Positions 22,282 to 34,170 are shown, numbered from the stretch's first letter. The stretch is 64,000 bases of DNA from Cadophora sp. MPI-SDFR-AT-0126 (GCA_020747065.1 JAGMVK010000025.1:372001-436000); one strand, 5' to 3'. Translations and numbers: made by a program. The notes: generated from the letters alone by a model not told the origin.

Positions 22282-25200
22282 ATGGCGGCAATACAGCGTC
22301 TTGCCAGGCTCTGGCTTGCGGTTTTTGCAGCAGTTGCAGTGGCTCAAGATACTCCTGCAACCTTCAATATGTTTCCCGTCATTGGCTCTGCAGGTCTTGC
22401 TACGAATCTAGGATGGACGGAAGATTGTGTCGTAGCAATGTAAGTTTCCTCAAACAAGCAGCCTTGATAAATGCTCAAATTATTTTCAGGAACGCGACAT
22501 TGAGTTGTGACTCGACACTCTATCGTATGGCAGGGCAACTGGATATGTATTATTGGTCTGAAGACAACCTCACCGCATTATGCACCGAAAGTTGCCTCTC
22601 AGAGAGCAGCTCTTGGGTTGGCAACGTGGGAGATGCTTGTGTGGGCCAGACGTACAATGTGGGAGGCAAGCTGGCACCGGTGGATACCGTCGCACTTCGC
22701 TACGTAGAAGGCGTTACAATGGCATGCCTATTGTCAAAGTGAGTGCTCAAAAATTGCCTGACACAATTCTGAGACGATCTAATATCTAAATTAGCGATTT
22801 GCCGATTAATTACACCAGTAATTCAACCATCAACGATCAAAGTTTGACGGATGACTTTCTCGGTGACTCGAACACAACAGTTCAGAGGAACTCCACTACA
22901 GGCGACCCCCTCTTTGAGTCTGTCAATTATCTCGCGTCTGAGGAAACCCGCTGATCGTTCTGACTAGTCCATATGATGTTGCACCGTCCAGTAACGATAC
23001 CGTTACCACTGTCCTCAATATCACTGACCCAGCCTACTATATCCCCGGGCCGACTTGGTGCTACCTCGAATCTCAAGAGTGGGTCGGAGTAGATGTCGAC
23101 GAACCAGACTGCGTTGCTAATCCATCCAATCCGTTCTGCACAGACGCTTCTGCCGTGACCAGAATGGTACGTTGATGTTGGCTAGTACTTGTAACTTGCT
23201 AACAGTCATTTCTAGGCCAACTTGTACTACGATACCACCGTAAGCAATTCAGTCTATATTATCGTACCGGAAGGACTAACGCTTACGTAGCTTTGTAGCC
23301 CGTGTTTCTTAACAATAATGTGGTATCGAATAAACTCGCTCTTCCTCCCCGACACAGAATACTCCGACTACCTGATCTCGCAATTCCAAGACATCCAAGA
23401 CATCTGCCAAATGCAGATGCCCGAGACTGTCATTCGGGCGTTACCAGACTATGCCTTAGCCCCCAACACAACCTATCTCCCACCAGGAACTGATCCTGCC
23501 GACAACTCGAGCGCTCCCAGTTCGAGCTCAGGTGAGTGTTCTAGCCAGACAATATCTGCTAGTAGTGCCGGGTGTGCCAGCCTGTCGCAGCAGTACGGCG
23601 TCACGACTGGAGATCTGCAGGCTGCTACAGGTTCGGATGATTGTGCTGTAGCGAATGTGACTTGTATGCCGAGTGCGTGTACCCTCAGTCAAGTGAGCAG
23701 TGGGGATAGCTGCCAGAGCCTCGCAACTGCATATTCAACTACCACGCTCAACGTATCGACATCTTTATTTCTCTCCTGGAATCCGAACATCTTAGGATTA
23801 TGCGACAGCCTGACAGCTGGACAATACGTCTGCTCCTCGTAAGCTCTGTCTTTGACAAATCATAAATGAGAAATTGTCTAATTGTCTGACTGTTTAACTG
23901 TACCAGCCCACCCGGCGGCACTTACACGCTCCCACCCCCTATCAACGGCACCAATACCGACGCATCAGGCCAAAACCGCGGCGGTCAAGGACCCGTCGGA
24001 GTCGTCCCAACGACAAACAGCACAGCCGCAGCGCCGACACAGGCGGGTATATCGCCCAATTGCACAAAATTCGCGTATGCGAGCTCAGGAGATAGTTGTT
24101 TCGGGTTCACGCAATCGTTCAGTATTAGCATGGCTGATTTCACAACTTGTGAGCTTCCATGCAATTTCCTTCCCACAATCACATCGCCTTTTCAAATACA
24201 CATCTTTAGCAAAACAAGACTATAGTACTAATACAGCGATAGGGAATCCCGTGCTAGGATATCCAGATGGCCACAACTGCACCACCCAATTCTGGGCCGA
24301 GTTCGTACCTTTTCCTTCTGTTCCCAACTTCCAAACTTCCAAACCCACCTACAAACATCTCCTAACCTCCCAAAAACCACAGATACGATTACTGTGTCCA
24401 AGTCTCCGGCAGCCTGTCCAGTTCCAGCAGCACATCCTTCACTCCCACAACAACAACCAGCACGCTCCCCTATCCAACCCAAAGCGGCATCATATCCAGC
24501 TGCAACAAATTTCAAAACGCCATCAGCGGTGACTACTGCAGCCTCTTCGCGACCAACAACGGAATCACAACCGCACAGCTCTACGCATGGAACCCCGTCC
24601 TCGGACCCAACGGTGAGAACTGCGCAACACAATTCCAAGCCGGCGTAGATTACTGCGTGGGCGTCTCATCATCGAGTGTTACAACGACAAGTACTTCTCC
24701 TGCAACGCCAACCACGGCCTCGAAAACATCCCTCCCGTACCCCACACAAAGCGGTATAATCTCCTCTTGTGATAAATTCCAGAACGCGGTTTCAGGGGAC
24801 TACTGCTACATTTTCGCCTCTAACAACGGCATCACTACCGCGCAGCTTTACGCCTGGAATCCAATCTTAGGTCCTAACGGCGAAGATTGCGGGACGCAGT
24901 TTCAAGCTGGTGTTGATTATTGTGTGGGTGTGAGTTCGGCGGCGGCGACTACGACGACAACAAGCTCGGTGATCCCGACACAGAGTGGCATTGCGGCGAA
25001 TTGTAATAAAATCGTGGTGGCCAAGAGTGGTGACTACTGCTATTTGTTTGCGCAGGATAATTGTATGGTTCCCTCTATTTCCCCACCATCCCCCTCAATC
25101 CCTTATCAGTCGCTAATGGATTTGGATAGCTATTACGACGGCGCAGCTATACGCTTGGTATGTTCTTTCCCCGCTGTCAAAATCCGGACAGCGTTGCTTC

Positions 25201-25356
25201 TACAGCAAATATGCGAATTACTTTGTCTTTCATATTTTCTGCATGATGCGTACTAATGTGAGAATCTGCAGGAACCCGGTATTAGGTCCGAACGGGGAAA
25301 ATTGTTCGTCACAGTTCCAGCTTGGCGAAGGGTATTGCGTTTCGGTTTCTTCATAA
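22282..25356 (+). CDS. Multi-LysM secreted chitin-binding protein, frameshifted
   Basis: It starts MAAIQRLARLWLAVFAAVAV, a signal peptide ending near AVAQ. An N-terminal Cys-containing region of about 300 residues is followed by at least five LysM modules, seen as repeats of SGDSC or SGDYC, then TTAQLYAWNP and a closing YCVGVSS. Modules around 24480-24670 and 24750-24935 are nearly identical in protein and DNA, so they arose by recent internal duplication. Modules are joined by Thr/Ser/Pro linkers. Several short introns interrupt the gene. Near 22949-22951 the frame shifts: the frame with NYLASEETR stops at TGA 22952, while the continuation LIVLTSPYDV is in another frame without a usable intron. 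LysM proteins bind chitin oligomers; beside a subgroup C chitinase it may protect or guide the enzyme. The frameshift may be real or a sequence error. Confidence 0.8.
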
Positions 25357-25617
25357 ACGATAGAATCATGAAGTGTGAAAGTAGGATCAAATGTAATAAT
25401 GTATTTATAAGCCTCGCATCGTCTTCGTAAACCGCGTTGAGGCTCAAAAAAGTGATTTTGCGGGAGGAATTTTTCTTGTGAATTGAATTGCTCACTTGAA
25501 TTTTGCCAAAGCAGCTGTAGAGTCACACACAACTCAATTCCAACTCAACTCACTATTTCCACCGTACGGCCATTCAAAACACAACAATGAATTCCGCTAT
25601 CCCCCGCATGCACCCTC

Positions 25618-26550
25618 TCAATCTTCATCCGAATCAAACATCCCCGGCGGATCAGGAAATAACTCATCCATTTTCGCCCTCTCATCCTTACCCTTCTTCA
25701 TCTCCAGCTCCAAAAGCGCCGCTCGACAAGCCTCTTTATCAAATCGATCTGGCCAACCATAGTTCAGATACGTGTTATAAACATCCTAAGCATCAGATCA
25801 GACTTGCCCCACTTTCCCTTTCAGATACCCCTTCGTGATCTCAAGACTTACCGCTGCATGTTTTCTCTGCCCACTATGCGCCTCGCACTCTCCCCCTCGC
25901 GGCTCATACTCCCATGGTTGCCAATCGCTCTTCTCTAAAAGCGCATCCTCCTCCACCGGCAAACTAGCACGAGTAATGAATCTCCCTGAAGTCGGCTCTC
26001 TAATCGGATTCGGCACCAACATCCACACCAGCATCTCATACTTCTTAGTCCACTTCTCAAAGAACTCCTTGACAGGTGTCTTTTCATACACTTTCCATTG
26101 CTCCTCTAAAGGCAGCGCGTCATACTCCTCATAGGGGACCTGGAGCTGAGATCCGGACCCCATGTGGGTGATAATACCCTCGTTCGTATCGAGAATCAGC
26201 GCTATACCTTCGCGGTCCACGGAGCGGGTAAGGTAGACGCAGTGGTCTGGGATGGGATAGACATCTTCGGCGAAGGATGTTGAACCGCTGGTGCGCGAGC
26301 CGGATGAGTAGTCGATTGCGATGGTTTCATATTGAAGGCAGATTCGGTCGGAGTTGTTCTCAGAGTGAAGGTAGGGGAGGTGGCGCAGGAGGGAGAGGAC
26401 CGCGGGGGTTTTGGTTGGAGTGGGTTCTAAGATGGCGGGCCAGCCGGTGGGGGGCGGGGTGATGAGAGCGGAGGAGAGCAGGTAAGGGTGGAGGATAACT
26501 TGCTGGTAGAATTTGAGGACGGCAAGGACGGTATCGTCTTGGGAGTACAT
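25618..26550 (-). CDS. Possible Smi1/Knr4-like protein (288 aa, 2 exons)
   Basis: Exon 1 is 26550-25852 and exon 2 is 25785-25618 (donor gtaagt, acceptor gcttag). The start MYSQDDTVLAVLKFYQQ is the first ATG in frame. The middle contains DREGIALILDTNEGIITHM followed by YEEYDALPLEEQWKVYE and KKYEMLVWMLVPN. The pattern of a Tyr-rich N-terminal helix and a GIALILDTNEG strand resembles Smi1/Knr4-type proteins, which in yeast link cell-wall synthesis to signalling. The second exon is acidic and helical (ELEMKKGKDERAKMDELFPD). No signal peptide. It is convergent with the LysM gene, 260 bp away. The gene model is solid; the family name is moderate. Confidence 0.7.
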
Positions 26551-27417
26551 GTTGATCGCGCGGTGTAATTGGTGTCGTTGAAGAAAAGGAAGTGAGATGA
26601 GGATCAAGGTCTACTCCGCCCAGCTAAGCCTAAAAGGCACTAGTACTATTTACATGACGATTTCTCCAGTTCTGACGTAGTCTCGTAACAGCCCTTAAAT
26701 TCGCTTTGAACGGAATATGACGGCTCTAGAATAATCTGAAAGCAGTAAAGCAGATAAATCATAACCTCAGGGCAAATATATAAGGCGTCAGTTACACGTG
26801 GTTGCCGTCCTTCTAAGGCAAGCGTTACAAAAATAGTATAATTTTAAACCTATATTTGATATTCTTAGCCTAGCCGATTATAGATACCGGTTGCTTAACC
26901 TCTTATGAAACCTAATTCCAGGGCTACAACTATTACGGAATTACGGGTACAGGCTTAGGAGGAATGCAGATCGATTATCAGATTTGCTGCGTCACGCTGA
27001 AGGACCGAGTAGAGTTACTAGTTCGCGCAGAGGCAGGCTGCGACACATACGAATGCGAGCACAAGATGAAATCGACAAGCGCAAATAGGAACGAAGCCAC
27101 GTCCTGCTGAGAAATCATTTGGCTTGGCCTTGGAACCAGACTGCGACATATACGAACGCGTAACCCGGACACATAGTTGTACCGAATCTGCTGAGTCTCC
27201 ATGCCATATGCATGGGACCTCAGAGCGTTAGAGCACTTATGGAACAATGGTTGTAATCAAGTTGGGTAAGGAATCCACTAATGTTAGATCGAGCTTAGCA
27301 ATTTATGATATGCTGGCGAGTTATAGGATCTGCATAATGTCTACTTCTCAACGCTTACCCGGATGAAATACACAACACAACATGGTTTTCAATTACCAGA
27401 GACTCAACTCTACAATC
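26551..27417. other. Intergenic, partly AT-rich relic DNA
   Basis: No intact gene. 26760-26990 is AT-rich and looks degraded. A short direct repeat, CTGCGACACATACGAATGCG and a close variant, lies near 27037 and 27143. Confidence 0.35.
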
Positions 27418-27660
27418 ATGGCTTAGAACACGATCCTGATCCTCGGCGCAGGGCCAAGGGCTAGCTGGCCAGTAGCAAGGAAGTTTAGAGCAGAAAGATA
27501 TCAGGTGGCTATGGGAAGCAGGAATCCTGACGTCAAGAAAGCTACTGAAGAAAATGTTTTGACCGTTACTGTGGACTCAACAAAGACAGAGAGCGTCGAA
27601 GATGCTTTTGCTCAGGCAAAGAAGTCGCCCGGTGTTCCCTACGTTGTTGTGTATAATGGT
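27418..27660 (+). pseudogene. Truncated SDR-type oxidoreductase relic
   Basis: ATG GCT is followed at once by TAG, then the frame reads NTILILGAGPRASWPVARKF and VAMGSRNPDVKK, the start of a Rossmann-fold short-chain dehydrogenase with its glycine-rich NAD(P) loop. It continues to SPGVPYVVVYN and a probable donor at 27660. The catalytic half is absent, replaced by a transporter fragment from 27715. The early TAG would be CAG in a working copy, a C-to-T change. Confidence 0.6.
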
Positions 27661-27714
27661 AGGACTCTACAACATAATTGTCGATCATATGGTATGCTAA
27701 CGTCATTCTAAATT

Positions 27715-28666
27715 GTGTCGAACACGCAACTGAATCTGACCGTCACTTTATTTCTCGTCCCGTGCCCTGACTTCCCCATTGGGTCGACTATTAACAACAG
27801 ACAGGAAATCCAAGGCATCGCACCCTCGTTCATAACCGACCTCGCAGACCGCCATGGCAGGCGCCCAATGTACATATTCTGCTTCGTCGTATTCACGGCC
27901 GCGAACCTAGGACTCTCTCTGCAGAATAACTACATCGCGAGCCTCATCCTGCGAATGCTCCAAAGCGCCACCTCATCCGAGACAGTCGCTCTCGCGAATG
28001 GTGTGGTGGGAGATATCATCACGTCTTCTGAGCGAGGGATGTACATCGCGGTCGCATCGATTGGGACCATGTTTGGATCGATGATATCTCCCATCCTCAG
28101 AGGATTGATCGGGCAATACGCGGGGTGGCATTGGATATTCTAGTTTTTGGTGATATTGTCGGTTGTTTTTCGTGCCGTTTGACGCCGGAGACCTGTAGGA
28201 ATGTGGTGGATGATGGGTCAACACCACCGCCGCTCTTTCCAAGGAGTGTGACCGATGTGATTAGACATCGGAGGCGTGTTGAGAGGGGGCTGGAGGTTGA
28301 CGAAGTGAGGCAAAGAGAGTTGATGAGGAAGTATTGGTGGAGATTACACAGTCCATTGGGCACTTTGAGGGTCTTGCTTGATTTGGCGAGTGCGACTATC
28401 CTGATTGAGACCGGACTTGGACTTGGTCTCCCATTTCCTGGTGCAAGGAGGTGGGTTTGACAGCGTTGTGTAGTACTGGAGCATCGATAGCTTTCTCCGA
28501 GTACTACGACTTCAACTATGTGAAGACTGGATTGACGCTCATCCCAATCGAGTCTGCACGCCTTCAAGTCTCATTACCATTCTTCGTACCCGAAGCCGAA
28601 CCCCTGACTACTTCAACTAAGCGTTATTTGCTATGCAGCTGCTATCCTACTTCCGAGCAGGGTTAA
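27715..28666 (+). pseudogene. DHA1-type MFS transporter relic
   Basis: 27808-28140 encodes QGIAPSFITDLADRHGRRPM, which includes the loop 2-3 signature D..GRRP of the major facilitator superfamily, then VVGDIITSSERGMYIAVAS and GLIGQYAGWHWIF. TAG follows where Trp is normal for drug:H+ antiporters. After a frameshift LTPETCRNVVDDGSTPPP appears (the usual LPETCR motif), and another shift precedes VGLTALCSTGASIAFSEYYD. At least two shifts and one nonsense codon make it non-functional. Transport role is inferred from the family. Confidence 0.72.
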
Positions 28667-28979
28667 TCGTGGCGAACGGAACATGTGTTTAAAACGAGTA
28701 CTTACGGAAGACATGCTCTCCTTTGCTGGCTTGCCTCTTCATGGCATGATTCATTTGTTGGGACGTATCGTGGGCAGCACAACCTAATCGGGTTTTGAGA
28801 ACTACATGTCGTCTGCGAGCGAAGCTGTAAATGTCAGTCGCGCTCTACCTCATGATTTTGAGCCCCACCACCCAGCATGTCTGTGACAAACTTGTCGCTC
28901 ATAAACATGTCACCCATCTACAATGACAGGGGAAATGCTGATGTGCCTACCACATTACGGCGTAGCTGATTTGTGATGC
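28667..28979. other. Short intergenic stretch
   Basis: No gene recognised; holds the 3' side of the HET gene on the minus strand. Confidence 0.35.
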
Positions 28980-30734
28980 TCAATCTTTTGCAGGCGCAAC
29001 GTCTATTACCAGCCGGCACACACTAGGCGTGTTGTTCTCATCGGTACTAGCACAACTGATAACAGTAAGCTTTACTGAATCGAATTTCATGTCAATCACG
29101 GTGTTCAGATTCAGCACAGAAGGAGTAATCAACATATCCCTAGGAAAACCTGTCGACATCGGGTGATCTTCTTCATGACACGATATTATAGCTGACATAA
29201 TATCAAAAGAGCACTCGAGGGGCCAGGTTGTAATATCGATGATTGGCCGAAGCGGAAGTATGACTGCCCAAGGCTGCGGTTTAGCCTGCAGGGCATTTGT
29301 ATCGATGGCGATGAAAACTCGTGGCCAATGAAGCGGCATCTTCCGTGATCGGAATTCCCCAGACATCTCCGTATCATCGATCTCCCCGCCAGAAATCGAT
29401 AGCTCTAACAAACCGGTAAACTCTTCGTTAGGATTGATCATAAAACATCCACTTTGCGAGTTCCAGAGGCTACCAGGAAACTTCCGCACTAGCTCACATC
29501 TGTAACGCGTTTGATTGTGTATTTCCACATAAAACCCTCGAAGGAAACGCAGGGCTAGGGATTCGGAGACTTTCGGCGTGACCGTCTTGGATATATAAAT
29601 CTCGCGACGCAGCCCTCGTTTCAACTTCACGGCAACATTCCAGGTAACAAGGGTGACGGAATCTGAATGATGCCGTACGTATCCGCTTGGTGTCTGCACC
29701 AACCTAATAAATACAAGTTCTGGCGCCCAACACTCAAGGTTGAGCAGACAATCTTTCTCTTGGTCCAGGCTCTCTCCTTCGTACACGTTGGCCATAAGTC
29801 GAAGACCTTTGTTGGTGACTGTGTATTCATGTGTTGGGAAATTCCACGTGGCAGATCTCCAACAGGAATAGGAAGCTTTGAATTCTGCGGGCGAGCGAGC
29901 AAAGATGCCGCGGTATTGCTGCCTTCTCTCTGGTTCGTCCTGGTCAGTCCATGCAAATAAGGACAGATCATTGGTTACTTGTGCGATAGCTTCTTGTAGT
30001 CTGGCAAAGGCATTACTTCCCTCCCCATAGATCAAGGGGAGATAAACATCAAATATACCCAGAAGACAATATGCCAAATCTTCCTCCCGGCTCGTTTGCC
30101 GATCTGCTGCCCAAGACATGCGCATAGCCACAGTGAAGTTTGGAAGCGAGGCACTGTCTCGAAGGACATCTTCGTGGATCCTAGTGATTTCGGATAGAGG
30201 CTTCAGTAGGTTGATCTTGTCACCTATAAGATTCCAAGCTTCGTCGTAGAATTCGACACCCTTGGAAGCCACAAGCTCCTGCAAGGTCCAGCCTCGAGTG
30301 AACCACCTACACTTTTGGAAGTCGCAGTCGATACTGGAATCTACGGCCAAGTCTGAGAGATAGGTGAAACAAATAGTCGCCTCCTTATACCATCGGAACA
30401 TGGAGTTGATCGCTTCCGTCAACTCAGCACTACTAGTTTTGTCGATGCAACAAGAGTCCACCCATACGTGCGGGATACCTCTTTCGAGGGCTAGTCGGCA
30501 AGTCTGGGTGATTTTTCCAAACCTCGAATGGGTGATGTCACGATCAGGGGATACGAACTCTTGGAAGCTGACTTCATCGTCGCCATTCCACGAGTGTGAA
30601 AGGATCGCATATGGGTGGCTGCCTGGGCCTGCAACAAACTTGAGCCTTATCGTGGTTGAGTCGATGAGCCACATGATTGCGTGAGATGGATCTGTTTTGA
30701 CAATTGCCGGGGAAGAACGAGACTTGCCCGGCAT
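28980..30734 (-). CDS. HET-domain (heterokaryon incompatibility) protein, 584 aa
   Basis: A single exon begins MPGKSRSSPAIVK; the Met in MWLIDSTTIRLKFV about 20 codons later is an alternative start and is where many relatives begin. HET-domain landmarks in order: YAILSHSWNGDDEVSFQEF, RGIPHVWVDSCCIDKTSSAE with AINSMFRWYKEATICFTYLS, and CRWFTRGWTLQELVASKGVE. These match the three conserved HET blocks of the HET-D/HET-E type. Then comes SREEDLAYCLLGIFDVYLP and LIYGEGSNAFARLQEAI, also typical. There is no NACHT or WD40 region; the C-terminal 300 residues are unrecognised. HET domains trigger cell death on non-self recognition between strains. It is flanked by transporter pseudogenes, as is common for HET genes in variable regions. 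Confidence 0.9.
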   Translation of the reverse strand: MPGKSRSSPAIVKTDPSHAIMWLIDSTTIRLKFVAGPGSHPYAILSHSWNGDDEVSFQEFVSPDRDITHSRFGKITQTCRLALERGIPHVWVDSCCIDKTSSAELTEAINSMFRWYKEATICFTYLSDLAVDSSIDCDFQKCRWFTRGWTLQELVASKGVEFYDEAWNLIGDKINLLKPLSEITRIHEDVLRDSASLPNFTVAMRMSWAADRQTSREEDLAYCLLGIFDVYLPLIYGEGSNAFARLQEAIAQVTNDLSLFAWTDQDEPERRQQYRGIFARSPAEFKASYSCWRSATWNFPTHEYTVTNKGLRLMANVYEGESLDQEKDCLLNLECWAPELVFIRLVQTPSGYVRHHSDSVTLVTWNVAVKLKRGLRREIYISKTVTPKVSESLALRFLRGFYVEIHNQTRYRCELVRKFPGSLWNSQSGCFMINPNEEFTGLLELSISGGEIDDTEMSGEFRSRKMPLHWPRVFIAIDTNALQAKPQPWAVILPLRPIIDITTWPLECSFDIMSAIISCHEEDHPMSTGFPRDMLITPSVLNLNTVIDMKFDSVKLTVISCASTDENNTPSVCRLVIDVAPAKD

Positions 30735-31064
30735 GTAAAAAGGCGAATATTGGATGATGAATTATCAATTATTGACCTGTTCGCTCCCGAGCATCGCTAA
30801 AAGAAGTTGACGTTAAACCTCGGCCACAATGGTAGATAAAACGTGCCGTCGCCCAGCTTACATGTTCGTGTAACCAAACTGTGGACAAATCATATTGGAT
30901 TGCGACGCTTCGGGATTTGAAATTGCTGCCTAAGAGGTCACCCAGGGAGCTCAAATGCGCTGTGGCATCTATTGCAACCTGGCCTTCTGGCCTATTGGTT
31001 ATGATGGGAGTGTATATTTATGGCTAAATTCCCATAGAGTTACAAATTTAATCCAGAGCGTAGC
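30735..31064. other. Intergenic, upstream of HET gene
   Basis: Probable promoter side of the minus-strand HET gene. No other gene seen. Confidence 0.35.
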
Positions 31065-31787
31065 ATGAGTGGCCTTATCACCGAAGAACCGAAGAACCTT
31101 TCCTCGAAGTCTTCCCAAAAATCCCAACGTCCAGGGAATTATTATCGCGGTTCTCGAAAGTGGTGTTCTCACCGGATCTATTATCTGTCTCATGTATGGT
31201 GACAAGATGGGACGACGTGGCACTGTCTGGGTCGGCATGGGTTTCATGGTAGTTGGTGGAATTCTCTAGGCATTTGCCTTCGACGTTGCACAAATGGGAA
31301 GCGGACGCGTCTTGTCCGGCAGGGGATTAATCTAGTTCTATAGGTCGCTACAGTTCCAACATGGCAATCAGAATGTACCAAGTCTAAGATCAAAGGACGA
31401 TGAGTCGTGATTGAAGGTGGACCAAACCACCAGAGTCGCATGTGGACAGTGGGTTGGAAACGCATTCTTCTTCACCCGTGGCCAAATCCAATAGAGGATG
31501 ACAGTTGCAATCCAACTTGTTTCTGCCCTCATCGTCTTCTGCTTGATTATGTTCTCTTAGAGTCCCCTCGATGGCTCATCATACTCGACAGGATTGACCA
31601 AGGAATCCAAAATCTGTGCAAACTTCGTCGCCTTCAGGCAGATGACCCAACAATTAAGGCCGAAATCGATTCCATTATAACACATATGAGTGTCAGAAGT
31701 CCTAGGCTCCTTTTCACTACAGAGACCTCTTCGAAAACGGCAACTCTTAGGCCTCTACTCAATCAAGTCTCGCCGTGCGTGTATTAA
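31065..31787 (+). pseudogene. MFS sugar-porter relic
   Basis: One frame gives GIIIAVLESGVLTGSIICLM then YGDKMGRRGTVWVGMG, the D..GRR signature of sugar porters. TAG (31267-31269) interrupts before AFAFDVAQMGSGRV, a site where Gln (CAG) is usual. Later frames give VATVPTWQSECTKSKIKGR, again typical (P.YQSE region), and SPRWLIILDRIDQGIQNL, the PESPRWL motif. The fragments lie in different frames with several stops and no start region. It lies between the two HET genes. Confidence 0.72.
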
Positions 31788-31811
31788 AAGCTCATAACCT
31801 CAACAAAGCCT

Positions 31812-34170
31812 TTAGACAATGATGATATCCATGATCTCTAAAGAGAGATATTCTGCTTCACTAATCTTCTCCTTTGCTAACCCAACCCTCTGCCACGCCC
31901 CATCCACCTCGGAAGGAACCAAGACAAGACAAGTAAATATCGTTGGATCAGTATTATAGCTGTGGTTTGATGCAATTTTATCGACGAAAAAGACAAGAAC
32001 AGATGTTTGCGGAGTTGTGCTCTTACTTAGGCAGTCCGGGAAATAGCTAGATTGGTAGTGTTTGTGTTTCTGTGCCCTTCCGCGAAGAGTGATCGAACCA
32101 ACCGAGCTAAGTGCGCTATCAAAGCCTTGAGTGTCGAGGACCTCGATGAGAATCGTCTGGCGGACTAAGCCAACTCTGTCGCCTGTCCATTTGACTTTTC
32201 TTGAGGCGGAAGCCCATGACCATGATGGCGCGATTTTTCCAAAGCGGTCGTCCTCTCCTATATCTTGCAATGAGAGTCCATCATTCTGGACAAGCTGCCA
32301 CAGGAGCCCTTTCCCCAGGTGCTGTTTCCAGAGCCCTGCCAGATAGTCCATTCCATACACTCTCGCCATTGAATTTGCGACGCCCGCGATGGCTGCCAGT
32401 GCGTCCTGGGCGATTGTAAGGTCTCGGCAGCAGAAATCCTCGACAATGTCAAGCCACATGCGATGGTGGTCCTTCTTCCCATCCGTGAGAACGAACCTTT
32501 GTAGGCCATTGATAGTCCATCGTGGGCTTGAATCATTAGGGTCGGCATGCTCCATTAGCTTCGGCATAGATTCCGATCCTCGTGCAGTGAGGCATTCCCA
32601 CCTTAAGCCATTGTAACTATAGACTAAGGTGCGTCGAGACCTGTATTTGGTCAGCCTTCTCCAAACTGCTCCTTCACATATACCAAGGGGCGACCAGTAC
32701 AGGAGCTGTTCTTGTAAAACCCAGCCTCTCTTGTATAAAGGCTCCTTATCTGCGTCCGTAGTAGTCGGATCATGATATGGATCTCTCGGTACCAAACAGT
32801 ACTCAAATGAAGGAATCTCCTTGTCCTCGCAATAGTAAGGAATCCAGCGAGAAAGTTGTCCGCGTCGAGGTCGAAAACACCCAGAGGAACTGTCCGTTGA
32901 GTGTGCGGCGCTAATCGTGAGGTGTGCAAAGTTGTAAATATTCTGCATTCGAAGTGATTCCGATTTCCAATCAGACGAACTGTCTATATTTACACTCAGT
33001 TAGAAGGAATAACAGCTCAGTTCGAACAGTGGAAGCACATACCTTGAATGATACACAATGAGTCAATCCATAGAAACTGGATGCCTAGTCGTCGTGTAAT
33101 CACAATAGCATCTCTGAAAGTACGGGGCATAGTAGCAAGGGGAATAGTGGACCGATGCGCGCCAATTGTCCCAAGCGTAGTTGTAAGGAGGTGAGTAGAG
33201 CCCCACCGGTGAGACAAAGCAATGTATCGAGGCCCGCCACCCTTAATTTCGAGGTCTGCTATATCAACGAGACGTGGCTCCTGCATTCCATCGGCTGATC
33301 CCACTTCGATCAGACGTGTAGGTAGTCTCGACTCCAATTGGTCGTTATCAAAAACTAATCCGTCCTCGAAAGATTTGCACAGAGGATGGTAAGACTTGCA
33401 CTCGGACAGCCAGGTAGATACCAACGTAAAACAGAACTCTGAACTTGTCGACTCATCTAGTTTCGGCGGAAATTGGTCGTGGAGATTAGTATATTCTTCA
33501 ATTAAAGTAGTTAATATAGGTTGCGTAATAGTGTATTTCATTGGGGCATTGTTGCACAAAGAACGAAAACCCACCACTTTTCCCTGGCACGACTTTGTAG
33601 CTCATCCAGGTTAATTCATACCCGCTTGCGGCCGGATGTTGACCCTGCCCCACAGAGCTTAAGAGCTCTCTTGGAACGTAGCCCCAATCCCGTTCTGTTG
33701 CCAACATTGACATTGGACTGCCTCCTTTCAGTTGTAGCTGAAAGGTTAGATACCAATATCGCGGGTTTCTTCCCTCCCTAAGATTCCCGTGACGTAGCCT
33801 CACTCTCAAGCTTTTCCCATCAACAGTATCGGGATTTTTGAGACAAGCTCGGGCTCTATAGTATGCAACTACGCATAGTTGGCACTCCCCCAGGTCTGCG
33901 CACGCGCCAAGATCCTCAAGATTTGAGTGCAGCGGGCGAGCAAAATCGTCATTCACTTCTTTGTGCGTCTTGAAAAGAGATTCAAGGGCGGGTAGGTGCG
34001 ACTGGCAATCACTGCAATGCATGCTGGCGTAGGTGCAGTGGTAGTCACAGCAAAGTGAAGACTCTGAGAATTGAAGGCCAAAAAGAGGCGTTTGATGAGG
34101 GAGGTGAAGGAGAGACGAGAGACTACCAGCATGCTGACGATACACTTACGCCACACGCGTGACATTTCAT
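31812..34170 (-). CDS. HET-domain protein with Cys-rich N-terminus (710 aa, 4 exons)
   Basis: Exons are 34170-34150, 34061-33575, 33495-33043 and 32983-31812; all phases fit. The tiny first exon MKCHACG joins SSLCCDYHCTYASMHCSDCQ, a Cys-rich start that could bind a metal. The HET domain shows YIALSHRWGSTHLLTTTLGT, TFRDAIVITRRLGIQFLWID, SLCIIQDSSSDWKSESLRMQ with NIYNFAHLTISAAHS, and LYKRGWVLQEQLL. The third intron removes a false extension and restores the consensus IIQDS..DW.SE..RM. The C-terminal part contains APSWSWASASRKVKW, a block common in this HET subclass. The role would be in non-self recognition and cell death; partner unknown. It is divergent from the 2EXR gene at 34834. Confidence 0.88.

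Noticed and set aside
22936..22967. Short intron to repair the LysM frame
   Set aside because: It would be 32 nt with the branch-like CTGAC almost touching the acceptor; all other introns here are 44 nt or longer.
24228..24638. 136-codon minus-strand frame
   Set aside because: It is the antisense of LysM modules and Thr/Ser-rich linkers; repeated composition explains it.
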